A stretch of 64,000 nt of DNA from JBMNGW01 sp050950025 (GCA_050950025.1 JBMNGW010000004.1:1-64000); one strand, 5' to 3'. Shown: positions 1-8,820, counted from the first letter of the stretch. The notes: generated by a model not told the origin, from the letters alone. Program-made: numbers and translations.

Positions 1-315
1 CCACTGCATTCCCCCCGGTCCATTTTTCGTTGTGCCTTCAATCAATGAAGTTTCAAGTTGGTATTCAAATACCGTCAAGCTATCGCTTTGCAACGCCTGG
101 TGGACATATGTCATGAAAAAAGTTGCGAATTGTTGCGGAGTAAAATCATGGATATTGCGCCCTTTTAACAGATAAGCATCATCATAAAGGCTTCTTTCCG
201 TCCCACCAAACACATCGATATACGTCCCTTTCTCATCGATAATGAAAAAAGGATCAGCTATCGATTCGAGTAAGTTCTCATATACCTCTTTTTGCATCTG
301 TTTATGCTCCATCAT
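1..315 (-). CDS. PAS-domain signalling protein (partial, N-terminal part only)
   Basis: The first ~105 residues are present; the rest lies beyond the left edge. The reading frame contains a PAS-like stretch (ESIADPFFIIDEKGTYIDVFGG), as found in PAS sensor modules of GGDEF or HD-GYP proteins. The start at 315 is chosen because AAGGAAAG stands just upstream, and the start codon overlaps the stop of the upstream GGDEF/HD-GYP gene by about a dozen bases, implying translational coupling. A role in the same cyclic-di-GMP signalling unit is inferred; the output domain cannot be seen. Confidence 0.6.
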   Translation of the reverse strand, partial: MMEHKQMQKEVYENLLESIADPFFIIDEKGTYIDVFGGTERSLYDDAYLLKGRNIHDFTPQQFATFFMTYVHQALQSDSLTVFEYQLETSLIEGTTKNGPGGMQW

Positions 316-1468
316 ATTCTTTCCTTTGCTCGTACTCTTTTAGCAGCTTTTCGACCGGAATTTTCAACAAAGAGTCGACTGCTTCAGAGGAAAACTGGGT
401 TCCTCTGTACTTTAGTAGCTCCTGAGCTGCCTGTTGATGACTTTTTGCTTCTTTACCGCTTAAGGGACTGGTCATCGACTCATAGGCATTGGCTACTGCA
501 ATGATGCTGGCAGGCAGCGGTATCTCTTGTTGCAAGAGGTGTTGGGGATATCCTTTCCCATCGGGTTGCTCATGGTGGAACAAGACCCACTCCGACAAGC
601 GTCCCATACTGGGTACCGAGCGCAATATTTGGTAGCCAATTTCCGGGTGGCGGTGCATCTGGTTCCACTCATAGCCGGTAAGAATACCTTTGCGATTCAG
701 CACCTCATTATCGATGCCAATCTTTCCAATATCATGAAGCAGTGCAGCCAAGCGCAACTCCTCCAGTTCCTGTTGCTCTATCCCCAATTCTTTGCCCATA
801 TGGTAGGCAAGAAGACTTACCACTTCGCTGTGCCGTTTTTCACGCGGCCCTTTTTCATAGAGACTTTTTACCAAAATCTGAATCAATTCATGTTTGTGAG
901 TACCGCTTTCCACTAACTTGTGGTGGTACATTTCATCTTCTGCCGCTTTGAACACTCCCTCCAAAGAAGACGTTTTCTCTTGACTGCTGGCAACTCCAAA
1001 AGAGATGGAAAGACTGGGAGTCTTTTGCCCTCTTTGGCGCACTCTTTCTTGCAGCCTTTCAACAATCTGTTGTGCTTCCTCCAACGAGGTTTTTGCCAAC
1101 AATAAGACAAACTCATCGCCTCCGATACGAGCTAAAAACCCATGAGGGCCAACTTCTTGCTGAAGTAAATTTGCACACGTTTGCAACAATACATCCCCGG
1201 CGTGATGGCCAAAGACGTCATTGGTAAGTTTCAATCCGTTGACATCGCACATAATCAAAGAGATGGGGTAAGAGGCTTCATCCTGGACCAAACTCATCTG
1301 CTGCATTTCCCAATAGCGCCTGTTGTAAGAGCCGGTAAGTTGGTCGCGGTAACTTAATTGAAGAATCTTCTCTTCACTCTCTTTTTTGGCTGTAATATCT
1401 CGAGTGACCCCAATAGCTTCAATCTCCCCTCTTCGGTGAAGCGAAAACTGACCGAAGATTCGGTCCAT
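302..1468 (-). CDS. GGDEF plus HD-GYP protein, downstream half of a frameshifted gene
   Basis: This frame holds a diguanylate cyclase domain with an intact GGDEF motif (residues ~116-120) followed by an HD-GYP phosphodiesterase domain with HDIGK (~245-249), HHE (~298-300) and GKGYP (~304-308). No RxxD inhibitory site is visible before GGDEF. The first ~30 residues are the end of a PAS domain and the linker (GVTRDITAKKESEEKI). The apparent start is internal: the frame continues from the PAS gene at 1354-2922 if one G is added to the GGGG run (CCCC at 1426-1429 on the plus strand), giving an uninterrupted TEEGEIEAIGVTRDI junction. The real product is probably one multi-PAS-GGDEF-HD-GYP protein making and degrading cyclic-di-GMP. 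Confidence 0.85.
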   Translation of the reverse strand: MDRIFGQFSLHRRGEIEAIGVTRDITAKKESEEKILQLSYRDQLTGSYNRRYWEMQQMSLVQDEASYPISLIMCDVNGLKLTNDVFGHHAGDVLLQTCANLLQQEVGPHGFLARIGGDEFVLLLAKTSLEEAQQIVERLQERVRQRGQKTPSLSISFGVASSQEKTSSLEGVFKAAEDEMYHHKLVESGTHKHELIQILVKSLYEKGPREKRHSEVVSLLAYHMGKELGIEQQELEELRLAALLHDIGKIGIDNEVLNRKGILTGYEWNQMHRHPEIGYQILRSVPSMGRLSEWVLFHHEQPDGKGYPQHLLQQEIPLPASIIAVANAYESMTSPLSGKEAKSHQQAAQELLKYRGTQFSSEAVDSLLKIPVEKLLKEYEQRKEYDGA

Positions 1469-2922
1469 ACCACATTATTGGTCTGCGTTAGTGAGCGATT
1501 TTCAAACACATGGGCATTTTTCTGCTTTTTTGTCTGCTCAAACACCTTGGCCGCTTTTTGCACCGATTCTCGCAGAGCCTCCAAATCGTCGGGATGGATT
1601 AAAAAGTCGAGCGGCTGTTCAAGCATTTGAGCCGGATTATATCCACCAATTCTTTCAATAGAGGGACTGATGTAGCTATAAGCATTGCGAGTCACATTAA
1701 ACAACCAAATAACATCAGAGGCGTTTTCGGCAATCAGGCGGTACATTCGTTCACTCTCTGCCAGTGACATTTCAGCACTTTTTTTGGCAGAGATATCGAC
1801 TTGCATGCAAAATGTACCAACAACCTCTTGGCGACTATTGTAAAGGCACGAATAGTTGCTGCGTACCCAAAAAAGGGTACCATTGCTTTTCTGCTGTGCA
1901 AGCTCAAAGCTTTTTTTCCCTTCGTTAAGCAATTTTTGCCAAAAAACCCTGTTGTTGTTAGCATCCGGTTGCAAAAAGTCGTAGCTACTCAAAGAAGCTA
2001 AATCACTTCGATCAAGAGCATATTGTTGCAAAAACGCATCGTTACTGCGGACAATTTTTTGTCGTTTAAGCAGGTTATCCAACTCTGTCTCTGTTAGCCC
2101 TTCTACCGTATTCTTAGGAACAGGAGCATCAAACATATAGACGGCAATGCCGGTCAAACTTTGATCGATTAACAGGTTTACCAAATCAAGTTCTCGTTGT
2201 TTTTTGCGCTCAGTACGTTGATTTTCCGTAATGTCGCAAGCAGCGCCGTAAATAAAACCGTTAGACATTTGGGCTCGCCAGTCAAAAGAGCGGTAAGAGC
2301 CATCTAAGTGGCGGTAGCGATTCACAAAATGGGTAATTACCTGTTCGGCTTTTAAGGCCTCCATAGCCTGTTCAGTTGCCTCAGCGTCCTGCGGATGGAT
2401 AAAATCAGCAATATTTCTGCCTACCAAATGGGAACGGCTATACCCCAAACATGCAGACCATTCATCATTTACCATTCTCAGATATCCCAATGTGTCAATA
2501 ATGCACAAGCAGGTGGGAGCTAAATTGAACATTTTTTCATACAGACGAAACTTGTAAGTCTCCCGTGTGACATCCTCAATTTGCAGTAAAATAAACCCTT
2601 GTTCAGGAGAGTGGGCTGAGAGGTTATACCACCTCTGTTCGTGGCTAAATGTGTGCAGAAAATGGTGAGAGATTCCCCCCTGCCCCACAGCCGCCACTAA
2701 GGCTATCCAATGGGCTTGTTGATTAGATCCGTCGGTATGTAGCAGGGAAGCAAACTTACCTTTCATCTGTTCTTTTTGCAAACCAAACATGCGGGCATAC
2801 GGGTCGTTAACATCAATGTATTGATAATCAAGCTCTTTGTTTGCCGACGTGTCCACAGTTCTGGCATAGGCAAAGCCTACTGAGGTGTAAAGAAGTGCAC
2901 TTCGTTGAAACTCCGCATTCAT
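1354..2922 (-). CDS. Multi-PAS sensor, upstream half of the GGDEF/HD-GYP protein
   Basis: The 522-residue frame contains about four PAS-like segments (roughly residues 5-115, 125-240, 248-385 and 392-505), with typical ends such as DITENQ and DISAKKSAEMSLAESE. No membrane segment is seen, so a cytoplasmic sensor is likely. After TEEGR the frame drifts into a non-PAS tail because of the indel at 1426-1429; the natural continuation is the frame at 302-1468. There is no Shine-Dalgarno before the ATG at 2922, but an extended -10 (TGGTACTAT, 2938-2930) ends seven bases upstream, so the message may be leaderless. Confidence 0.8.
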   Translation of the reverse strand: MNAEFQRSALLYTSVGFAYARTVDTSANKELDYQYIDVNDPYARMFGLQKEQMKGKFASLLHTDGSNQQAHWIALVAAVGQGGISHHFLHTFSHEQRWYNLSAHSPEQGFILLQIEDVTRETYKFRLYEKMFNLAPTCLCIIDTLGYLRMVNDEWSACLGYSRSHLVGRNIADFIHPQDAEATEQAMEALKAEQVITHFVNRYRHLDGSYRSFDWRAQMSNGFIYGAACDITENQRTERKKQRELDLVNLLIDQSLTGIAVYMFDAPVPKNTVEGLTETELDNLLKRQKIVRSNDAFLQQYALDRSDLASLSSYDFLQPDANNNRVFWQKLLNEGKKSFELAQQKSNGTLFWVRSNYSCLYNSRQEVVGTFCMQVDISAKKSAEMSLAESERMYRLIAENASDVIWLFNVTRNAYSYISPSIERIGGYNPAQMLEQPLDFLIHPDDLEALRESVQKAAKVFEQTKKQKNAHVFENRSLTQTNNVVWTESSVSFRFTEEGRLKLLGSLEILQPKKRVKRRFFN

Positions 2923-2929
2923 GGCAGCA

Positions 2930-2938
2930 ATAGTACCA
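2930..2938 (-). promoter_or_regulatory. Extended -10 promoter for the multi-PAS gene
   Basis: On the minus strand TG-G-TACTAT ends seven bases before the ATG at 2922. No convincing -35 is visible. Transcription would begin at or next to the start codon, consistent with the missing ribosome binding site. Confidence 0.4.
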
Positions 2939-3047
2939 TGATTGAGATGACATAACTATATCAAAAGAGAGAAACCAATTTTTTTCTGAACAAAATGTAC
3001 ACTTTTGTCAATTAATGTAGTACGTTCTGCTTGAGGTGAAAAATACG

Positions 3048-3683
3048 ATGATTAAACTAGAAAAAGAGTTGCTGCAAGCTACCACTTATGCCCAACCAAT
3101 TAACTTAAGTTTCAACCAATACCTGCTGGATGCTGATGACGCCCTGTTAGTCCATACCGGCTCAATACAACAGGCACATCTGTTAACAGAACAACTGCAA
3201 AAAGAGTTGGGAACCAAAAGCCTTAGCTACATCCTTGTCTCCCACTTTGAATCGGATGAGTGCGGAGGGTTACCCGTTATTCTTCAATCTTACCCCAAAG
3301 CTCGTGTAATCTGCTCCGAAGTAACTGCCCGTCAAATTCAAGGATTTGGCATTGAGGCCAATCTTCTCATAAAAAATGACGGCCAAACGCTCAAAGGAGC
3401 AGATTACGAAATTGAATGCATTGAATATCCTTCTGAGATGCACCTGTGGAACGGACTGCTCTTTTTTGAAAAAAAGCGCGGTATCCTTTTTTCCAGTGAC
3501 TTAATGCTCAGTTGGGGTGATACGGCCTCTTTGGTTAGCCAAGGCGACTATGCAAAGCTGGTGGAAGCTATTAGCGAAGAGCAAGTCCCCCATCCGCAAA
3601 AACTACAGCATCTTAAAAATCGATTGGCACCTTTGGCGGTAACTTTTATCGCTACCGGACACGGGGAGTGTCTTAGAGTCTGA
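3048..3683 (+). CDS. ODP-like flavodiiron-related metallo-beta-lactamase-fold protein
   Basis: A 211-residue MBL-fold protein without a flavodoxin domain. It keeps the pattern of diiron ligands known from flavodiiron proteins: HFESDE (H-x-E-x-D), the H of EMHLW, the D of SSDLM and the H of ATGHGE. Stand-alone relatives include ODP, an oxygen-binding diiron chemotaxis sensor of Treponema. A role in O2 or NO sensing or reduction is inferred. The ATG at 3048 is preferred over the GTG at 3036 because GAGGTGA lies eight bases upstream. It is followed 14 bases later by an FMN-type protein that could be its redox partner. Nothing identifies the partner directly. Confidence 0.75.
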   Translation: MIKLEKELLQATTYAQPINLSFNQYLLDADDALLVHTGSIQQAHLLTEQLQKELGTKSLSYILVSHFESDECGGLPVILQSYPKARVICSEVTARQIQGFGIEANLLIKNDGQTLKGADYEIECIEYPSEMHLWNGLLFFEKKRGILFSSDLMLSWGDTASLVSQGDYAKLVEAISEEQVPHPQKLQHLKNRLAPLAVTFIATGHGECLRV

Positions 3684-3697
3684 ACAAAGGAGATTTC

Positions 3698-4129
3698 ATG
3701 GTACCTACGTTAGTCAAAGAAATTTTAGAACATGAAGGGGTTATCGCTATTGTCACCCAAAGCAAAGAGGGCAAACCGCACCTTGTCAACACTTGGAACA
3801 GCTATATTGTTGTTGGAGAAGATAATACATTTATGATTCCCGCAGGGCGCATGCAAATCACTGAAAAGAACCTGAAGAAAAATAAAGAGGTTCTTTTGAG
3901 TCTTGGTAGCAAAGAAGTACAAGGACGCTTTTCCAAAGGAGCCGGCTTTTTAATTGAAGGCGAAGGCGAATTTGTTTTTACAGGTTCAGAGTTTGAGCAG
4001 ATGAAAGAGCGCTTTACTTGGATAAGAGCTGCTTTGTTAATCAGCTGTGCACTTCGTTTACTCAGACGCTTTAAGAGCCAGCTCCAAAGAGGCCACTCGG
4101 GTTGTATACTCATCGCTGCGGCTTGTTAG
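3698..4129 (+). CDS. Pyridoxamine 5'-phosphate oxidase-family FMN-binding protein
   Basis: A small split-barrel flavoprotein: the N-terminal ~115 residues (from GVIAIVTQSKEGKPHLVNTW through GAGFLIEGEGEFV to ERFTWIRAALLI) match the PPOX/FMN-binding family. A strong AAAGGAG precedes the ATG. The last ~25 residues look foreign and run over the end of ptb. In another frame a stop at 4072-4074 would give an ending ..SFTQTL, which resembles family C-termini, so a one-base loss near 4041-4044 is likely. The true gene probably ends at 4074. Its pairing with the ODP-like gene suggests flavin-based electron delivery, which is an inference. Confidence 0.75.
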   Translation: MVPTLVKEILEHEGVIAIVTQSKEGKPHLVNTWNSYIVVGEDNTFMIPAGRMQITEKNLKKNKEVLLSLGSKEVQGRFSKGAGFLIEGEGEFVFTGSEFEQMKERFTWIRAALLISCALRLLRRFKSQLQRGHSGCILIAAAC

Positions 4130-4943
4130 CACAATCGGCAGTTGCGCTCCGATTACTAAAGCGGAGCTTTTAACGTGTGCAACCATGGTCCACGCTTTGT
4201 AGAGGGCATTAGCTGCATCTAAGTTGTCCATTACCAATAGATCGGCATCTGCGGCTACGGGACTGTCAATGTGTTTTAACCAAAGCCGCCTCTTGTAATA
4301 AAGCGACATCCCAAGGCAAACGGACCGTCCACTAAAGCTATCACCAAATAGATCGGTTTGGCTGGCCCAACTCTTTAATTGTTTTGAGCATCCACAGTCG
4401 ATTGTATGCGGGGATTTACTTTTTCCACGGGGGGCAATTAAAGCCACTTTAGCTTTTGAGATACCCAAAGAGGCTAAAAGATTCAGAGCATGCATGGCAA
4501 TGATTTTCAGCTTCTCTGAGACAGTGGGGGGCAATGGCAACTGCTGAATCGGTCAAATAGAGTTTTTTATGATAAAAGAGGGAGTTCCATCTGAGCTACA
4601 TGACTTAATAAACTCCCCTCTTTCACCAAATTATAGTGCTTATTTAGCACTGCTTTCAGCAGTGCTGCAGATCCCACATCCCCTTTCATTAAAATATCAA
4701 CGTGCCCTTCTGCTGCTGCTTGTGCAGCCAAAAGAGCAGAGAGTCGTTTCGTCATCTGATTCTGGGGATTTCTAAATGCTCAGTGGCAATATTTAGCGAG
4801 CGGGCTAAGTGAAGCGTTTTTTGAGCATCGCCAAATAACAGGAATTTGAGAGTCTTGTTATCGGCAAGTTTGGCTAAGGCTTGTAGGCTCGACAGATGGT
4901 GCGAACCGACTAAGGCAATGCGCTTCTGTTTTGCTTCACTCAT
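4058..4943 (-). pseudogene. ptb: Phosphate butyryltransferase (ptb), reading frame interrupted several times
   Basis: Ptb swaps CoA for phosphate on butyryl-CoA or branched acyl-CoA. Family blocks appear in order but in different frames: RIALVGSHHLSSLQALAKL near the start, DILMKGDVGSAALLKAVLNK, KEGSLLSHVAQMELP, SEKLKIIAMHALNLLASLGI, and the C-terminal SPVAADADLLVMDNLDAANA through GAQLPIVLTSRSDE. Frame changes are needed near 4755, near 4560 and at least twice in 4310-4440. The start at 4943 overlaps the buk stop and has GAGGTG upstream. Every conserved block is present and no substitution-type stop was noticed, so sequence error is as likely as real decay. Confidence 0.75.
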
Positions 4944-6021
4944 ACTCAAACACCTCACGACTCTTTTGTAAAAACAGCATACGCATTTTCAGCCAGTGAT
5001 GCCATCTCCAATTCACCGGGGGAAAACCAGCACCGGAGCAAAAAAAACCGACTCTTGAGCGGAATTTTATCAACGATAAGGGTACTGTTGGGCAACACCT
5101 CCGGTTAGTACCAGGAGCATCAACTGAGCCATGTAATACAGCCAAATGCGATCCGATTTCTTTACTCACTTGATAAGCAAACACCTCCAGAAAAAACTCG
5201 GCTTGCTTGTCGCCTTTCAAGCATCCTTGCCTCCAAAACTCTTAAATCACGAGTCCCACAATAGGCCTTTAGCCCCCCTTCGGGAACAATCTTTTTTCTT
5301 AGTTCTGCCTCTAAATATGTACCGCTGGTAGGCAAGATCAAGCAAACTTCCAATGGGAACGCCCCCCGAGCGCTTCTACTGAAAGGGGTCCATCTCCATC
5401 CAAAGCATTGTTAACATCGACAACGTTACCGTAAAGATGTGAGCCTACCGACACTCCCCCACCCATATGGGCGATAATCAAGCGGGGCTTGTTCGTACTT
5501 GAGATTCAACTGTTTTGGCTGCCAGGCATCCCACATATTTGTGATTCAAAGCATGAAAAATACTCCTTCTTTGAATTTCGGGCATTCCCGATACTCTGGC
5601 AGTGTCACTAAGTTCATCAACGACCACCGGATCGGCCACATAGGCTTCACAAACCGTACCGTTTTGCAATTTCAGATCCCAGTAATGCCCCCAAGTTGCA
5701 CGCATGCTCTCCCCAACGAGCGCTCTTTAAATCATCCAACATGGCAGATGTGACTCGGTAGACTCCTCCTCTAAGCGGATGAAGCAGCCCCCCTCTGCAC
5801 ATAATAAGAGCTAACTCGCCACCTTGGATTTTAGCTTGCCTAAGAAAACTCAACACGATTTCTAAACGAAAAGGTAATTGATCGATGACTGTGGCATAAG
5901 TAGCCAGTAGATGGGGATCATGTTCGTTATAAGAGGAGGTTTTCAATGCCCCTTTTTCATACAAGGCAAGCTTGGTTGTCGAAGAACCTGGGTTAATAAG
6001 TAAAACAATTTGAGCATCCAT
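4936..6021 (-). pseudogene. buk: Butyrate kinase (buk), reading frame interrupted many times
   Basis: Buk turns acyl-phosphate plus ADP into acid plus ATP. The N-terminal half is continuous (LLINPGSSTTKLALYEKG; RGGLLHPLRGGVYRVTSAML; GEHACNLGALLGSEIAK). Later blocks occur in shifting frames: VADPVVVDELSDTARVSG, LIIAHMGGGVSVGSH with VVDVNNALDGDGP, EGGLKAYCGTRDLRVLEARM, FAYQVSKEIGSHLAVLHGSV, VLTGGVAQ, and an ASLAENAYAFLQKSREVFEY ending. At least six frame changes are needed in about 800 bases. It sits seven bases after vorAC and overlaps ptb, the expected operon position. Catalytic blocks are preserved, so consensus error is a strong alternative to true loss. Confidence 0.78.
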
Positions 6022-6027
6022 CCCCTC

Positions 6028-7434
6028 TTACACCCCTTGTAAGTATGTAATGGTTTTTTCCACTATAGCAATGTTTTTCTCAAGCAGCGACTTTTTCCTA
6101 AGAGCTAGCGGAATGGCATAGGTAAGGGTGGACAACGAGAGTAGCCCGCTTGTCCACAGATAGGCAACAACCATGGCCACATTGGCTCCCGAGGCCAAGC
6201 CCGACTCTTGGGCAATGGCGGTGGCGGGAACTTTTACAACAGTGACATCGGTGCGTGTTGGCTCACTAGAGATTAAAGAGCTATTGAGAATAATCAAAGC
6301 TCCCTCGGCTGCTGCTTGTTCAAATTGCTCCAATGAAGGGCCGTTTAGTGCCAACAACACATTGGGGTGGTCGATAACCGGTGAGCCGACTAAGGAATGA
6401 GAAAGGGTGACATGCACATGGGCACTGCCTCCTCTCATCTCCGGCCCGTAAGAAGGGAGCCAGCTGGCATGTAAATCTTCTGCCAAGGCACATGTGGCTA
6501 ACAGTTCTCCTGCCGATAAAACACCCTGACCGCCAAAACCGGCAACAATGATTTTCTGGGTGACAGGCAATTGGGCCTTGCGAAGAATTGTTATCTCCTG
6601 GGTCCCTTGCAAAAGAGCTAGTAGCTGTTGATCATCAATAGCATCCGCAGGGCTCTCCTTTTTGCTTGGTTGCAGTTGATCGCGAAAAACGCCCAAGGGG
6701 AAGATCTGGCTCATTTGCGTATCGATCCAATGCAACGATTCGACGGGATCCATCCCCCAGTTAGTGGGACAGGGGGAAAGAATTTCCACAAATGAGAACC
6801 CCGCATGCTCCATTTGGTTTACTAACGCTTTGCGAATGGCCTTTTTCGTTTTCAAAAGCTCTTTGGCAGTGGCAACAGAGCACCGTTGAATAAACACCGG
6901 AGCAGCTAAAGTTGAAAGGAGCTCCACCATACCGATGGGCATGCCATCGCGCCTCTGATCTCTGCCAAACGGTGTGGTAATGGTCTTAGTTCCAATGGGG
7001 GTGGTGGGAGCCATCTGTCCCCCCGTCATCCCATAAATGGCATTGTTGATGAAAAAGACGGTGATAGGTTCGCCTCTGTTGGCAGCATGCACAATCTCAG
7101 TCATACCGATGGCAGCTAAATCACCATCCCCTTGGTAGCTAATAACTATCGCTTCTGGGTGGACCCGCTTGATACCGGTGGCCACAGCCGGGGCCCTGCC
7201 GTGAGAGCATTGCACATGGGCTGTATCATAATAATAGTAGGAGAATACGGCACATCCTACCGGAGAGAGAAAAATAACGCGATCTTGGATTCCCAGTTCA
7301 TCTATGGCAGCTCCGATCAGTTTTTGAATGATGCCGTGCCCACACCCCGGGCAATAGTGGGTTGTTTTCTCTTGGGGCCCCTTGCGCTCAAATGTATCGT
7401 AAAAAGAGTTTGCTTTTGCGTACAACTGCTTCAT
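6028..7434 (-). CDS. 2-oxoacid:ferredoxin oxidoreductase, fused beta and gamma subunits
   Basis: Residues 1 to ~280 form the TPP-binding beta subunit: CPGCGHG near residue 28 and the GDGDLAAIGMTEIVHAA motif followed by FFINN. Residues ~295-468 form the gamma subunit, beginning at IIVAGFGGQGVLSAGELLA and containing YGPEMRGGSAHVHV. With the alpha and delta subunits upstream this would oxidatively decarboxylate a 2-oxoacid (branched-chain VorABCD type, or a 2-oxoglutarate KorABCD relative) to acyl-CoA with reduced ferredoxin. The start codon overlaps the alpha subunit stop by four bases. The frame is intact for 1.4 kb, in contrast to buk and ptb next door. Confidence 0.9.
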   Translation of the reverse strand: MKQLYAKANSFYDTFERKGPQEKTTHYCPGCGHGIIQKLIGAAIDELGIQDRVIFLSPVGCAVFSYYYYDTAHVQCSHGRAPAVATGIKRVHPEAIVISYQGDGDLAAIGMTEIVHAANRGEPITVFFINNAIYGMTGGQMAPTTPIGTKTITTPFGRDQRRDGMPIGMVELLSTLAAPVFIQRCSVATAKELLKTKKAIRKALVNQMEHAGFSFVEILSPCPTNWGMDPVESLHWIDTQMSQIFPLGVFRDQLQPSKKESPADAIDDQQLLALLQGTQEITILRKAQLPVTQKIIVAGFGGQGVLSAGELLATCALAEDLHASWLPSYGPEMRGGSAHVHVTLSHSLVGSPVIDHPNVLLALNGPSLEQFEQAAAEGALIILNSSLISSEPTRTDVTVVKVPATAIAQESGLASGANVAMVVAYLWTSGLLSLSTLTYAIPLALRKKSLLEKNIAIVEKTITYLQGV

Positions 7435-8480
7435 ATGTGCTTTCCTTTCATCACATGGGCTACCAGCTCATCAACTAGTGGTGTCATCCCTCCCATGCTT
7501 AACACTGTTTCGATCTCAATAGCTCCTTCACAAGCCAGCTTTACATCAGCAGCCATTTGCCCATTACTCATCTCGGCAACTATTAAGCGCTTAGTGTTTT
7601 GCGCTAATGCTTTGATGTAGGAATGGGGGAAGGGATAGAGCGTTTGTAGACGCAGCAAGCCTGCTTTTACCCCCATTTGGCGCAATTGCAGTACCGCCGC
7701 ATGACAAATGCGGCTGGTAATGCCATAGGCAACAAACACAACAGAGGCATCTTGGATGGCAATTTCTTCGTATTCTACCAGCTCACTTTCAAGTTTTCTG
7801 TAGTGTTGTTGAAGATGTTCATTATGTTGACGTTGCAATTGGGGCGACATGTAAATAGAGGTTATAAGATTCTTCCTGCTCTCTTTATCACCGTACAAAG
7901 CCCAATGCTGGCGCTGAGTGTGCTCAACATCGCTACCGATTTCAACACTCTCCATCATCTGCCCAATATAGGCATCGGCAAGAATAATAACGCTCATGCG
8001 ATAAGTCTCAGCTAAAGCAAAAGAGCGCTTGGTTAGATCAAACATCTGCTGAACCGAAGAGGGGGCTAAGACAATGGAAGAATAGCTGCCGTGCCCTCCC
8101 CCTTTGACCACCATATTGTAATCGCTTTGCTCAGGCCAAATATTGCCCAACCCCGGCCCTGCCCGTTGCATATCGATTAGCACACAGGGCAATCTGGAAC
8201 CGGCAAGATAGGAGAGTCCTTCTCCCATCAAAGCCACTCCCGGCCCCGAAGAGGCAGTCATCACCCTCGAACCGGCACTTGCAGCTCCATATATCATATT
8301 AATGACACTCACTTCCGATTCGGCTTGTAAAAATACTCTGCCGGCAGCAGTAAAGTAGTAAGCAGCCGCTTGGGCAATTTCACTAGCCGGAGTGATGGGG
8401 TAGCCAAAGAAATGGGTGCACCCTCCCAGCAAAGCTCCGTGGACGGCCGCCTCGTTGCCTTTCATCAATCGTTTTGCCAT
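7431..8480 (-). CDS. 2-oxoacid:ferredoxin oxidoreductase alpha subunit (VorB-like)
   Basis: A 349-residue alpha subunit with the family's N-terminal AAVHGALLGGCTHFFGYPIT, the SSGPGVALMGEGLSYLAGS block and PGLGNIWPEQSDYN. It resembles proteins named 3-methyl-2-oxobutanoate dehydrogenase subunit VorB. The ATG at 8480 is chosen because AAGGAGG stands eight bases upstream and it overlaps the ferredoxin gene's TGA by one base; longer starts add unrelated residues. It forms the catalytic heterodimer with the fused beta-gamma subunit. The true substrate cannot be read from sequence; the buk-ptb neighbours favour a branched-chain or short-chain 2-oxoacid. Confidence 0.9.
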   Translation of the reverse strand: MAKRLMKGNEAAVHGALLGGCTHFFGYPITPASEIAQAAAYYFTAAGRVFLQAESEVSVINMIYGAASAGSRVMTASSGPGVALMGEGLSYLAGSRLPCVLIDMQRAGPGLGNIWPEQSDYNMVVKGGGHGSYSSIVLAPSSVQQMFDLTKRSFALAETYRMSVIILADAYIGQMMESVEIGSDVEHTQRQHWALYGDKESRKNLITSIYMSPQLQRQHNEHLQQHYRKLESELVEYEEIAIQDASVVFVAYGITSRICHAAVLQLRQMGVKAGLLRLQTLYPFPHSYIKALAQNTKRLIVAEMSNGQMAADVKLACEGAIEIETVLSMGGMTPLVDELVAHVMKGKHI

Positions 8481-8701
8481 CAGAGCGCCTCCTTGTGTTT
8501 CCAAACGCTTAAGGCACTGATTTCGGGACAACTAAGAAAACAGAGGCCGCAGCCGGTGCATGCTCCTTCGTTAAAGAATTCGACGTATTCATACCCTTGG
8601 TTATTGAGTTTACCGCTTAGGCGCAAGCAGACAGAGGGACACATCGAGATACAAATACCGCATCCTTTGCACTCGTGGTCTTGGACCAGGACTCGATTCA
8701 T
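8480..8701 (-). CDS. 2-oxoacid:ferredoxin oxidoreductase delta subunit (2x4Fe-4S ferredoxin)
   Basis: A 73-residue ferredoxin with two 4Fe-4S motifs, CKGCGICISMCP and CTGCGLCFLSCP. It carries electrons from the TPP site to free ferredoxin. The start at 8701 is set by AGGAGG seven bases upstream; the longer frame to 8743 is not supported. It is the first gene of the vorD-vorB-vorAC-buk-ptb operon, whose promoter must lie between 8702 and about 8850. Confidence 0.9.
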   Translation of the reverse strand: MNRVLVQDHECKGCGICISMCPSVCLRLSGKLNNQGYEYVEFFNEGACTGCGLCFLSCPEISALSVWKHKEAL

Positions 8702-8820
8702 GCAGAACCTCCTGTATTGAATCATCTTTGGGGCCTTCCCCATGATCTACAGATGGCTTGCCGCTTGTATGATACACCAGTTGTGCCAACATGCAAGAGG
8801 GAGCCAACCGATTCTTAATC

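Noticed and set aside
4936..6021. Programmed frameshifting or recoding in buk
   Set aside because: Six or more unrelated shift points without a slippery heptamer pattern cannot be programmed.
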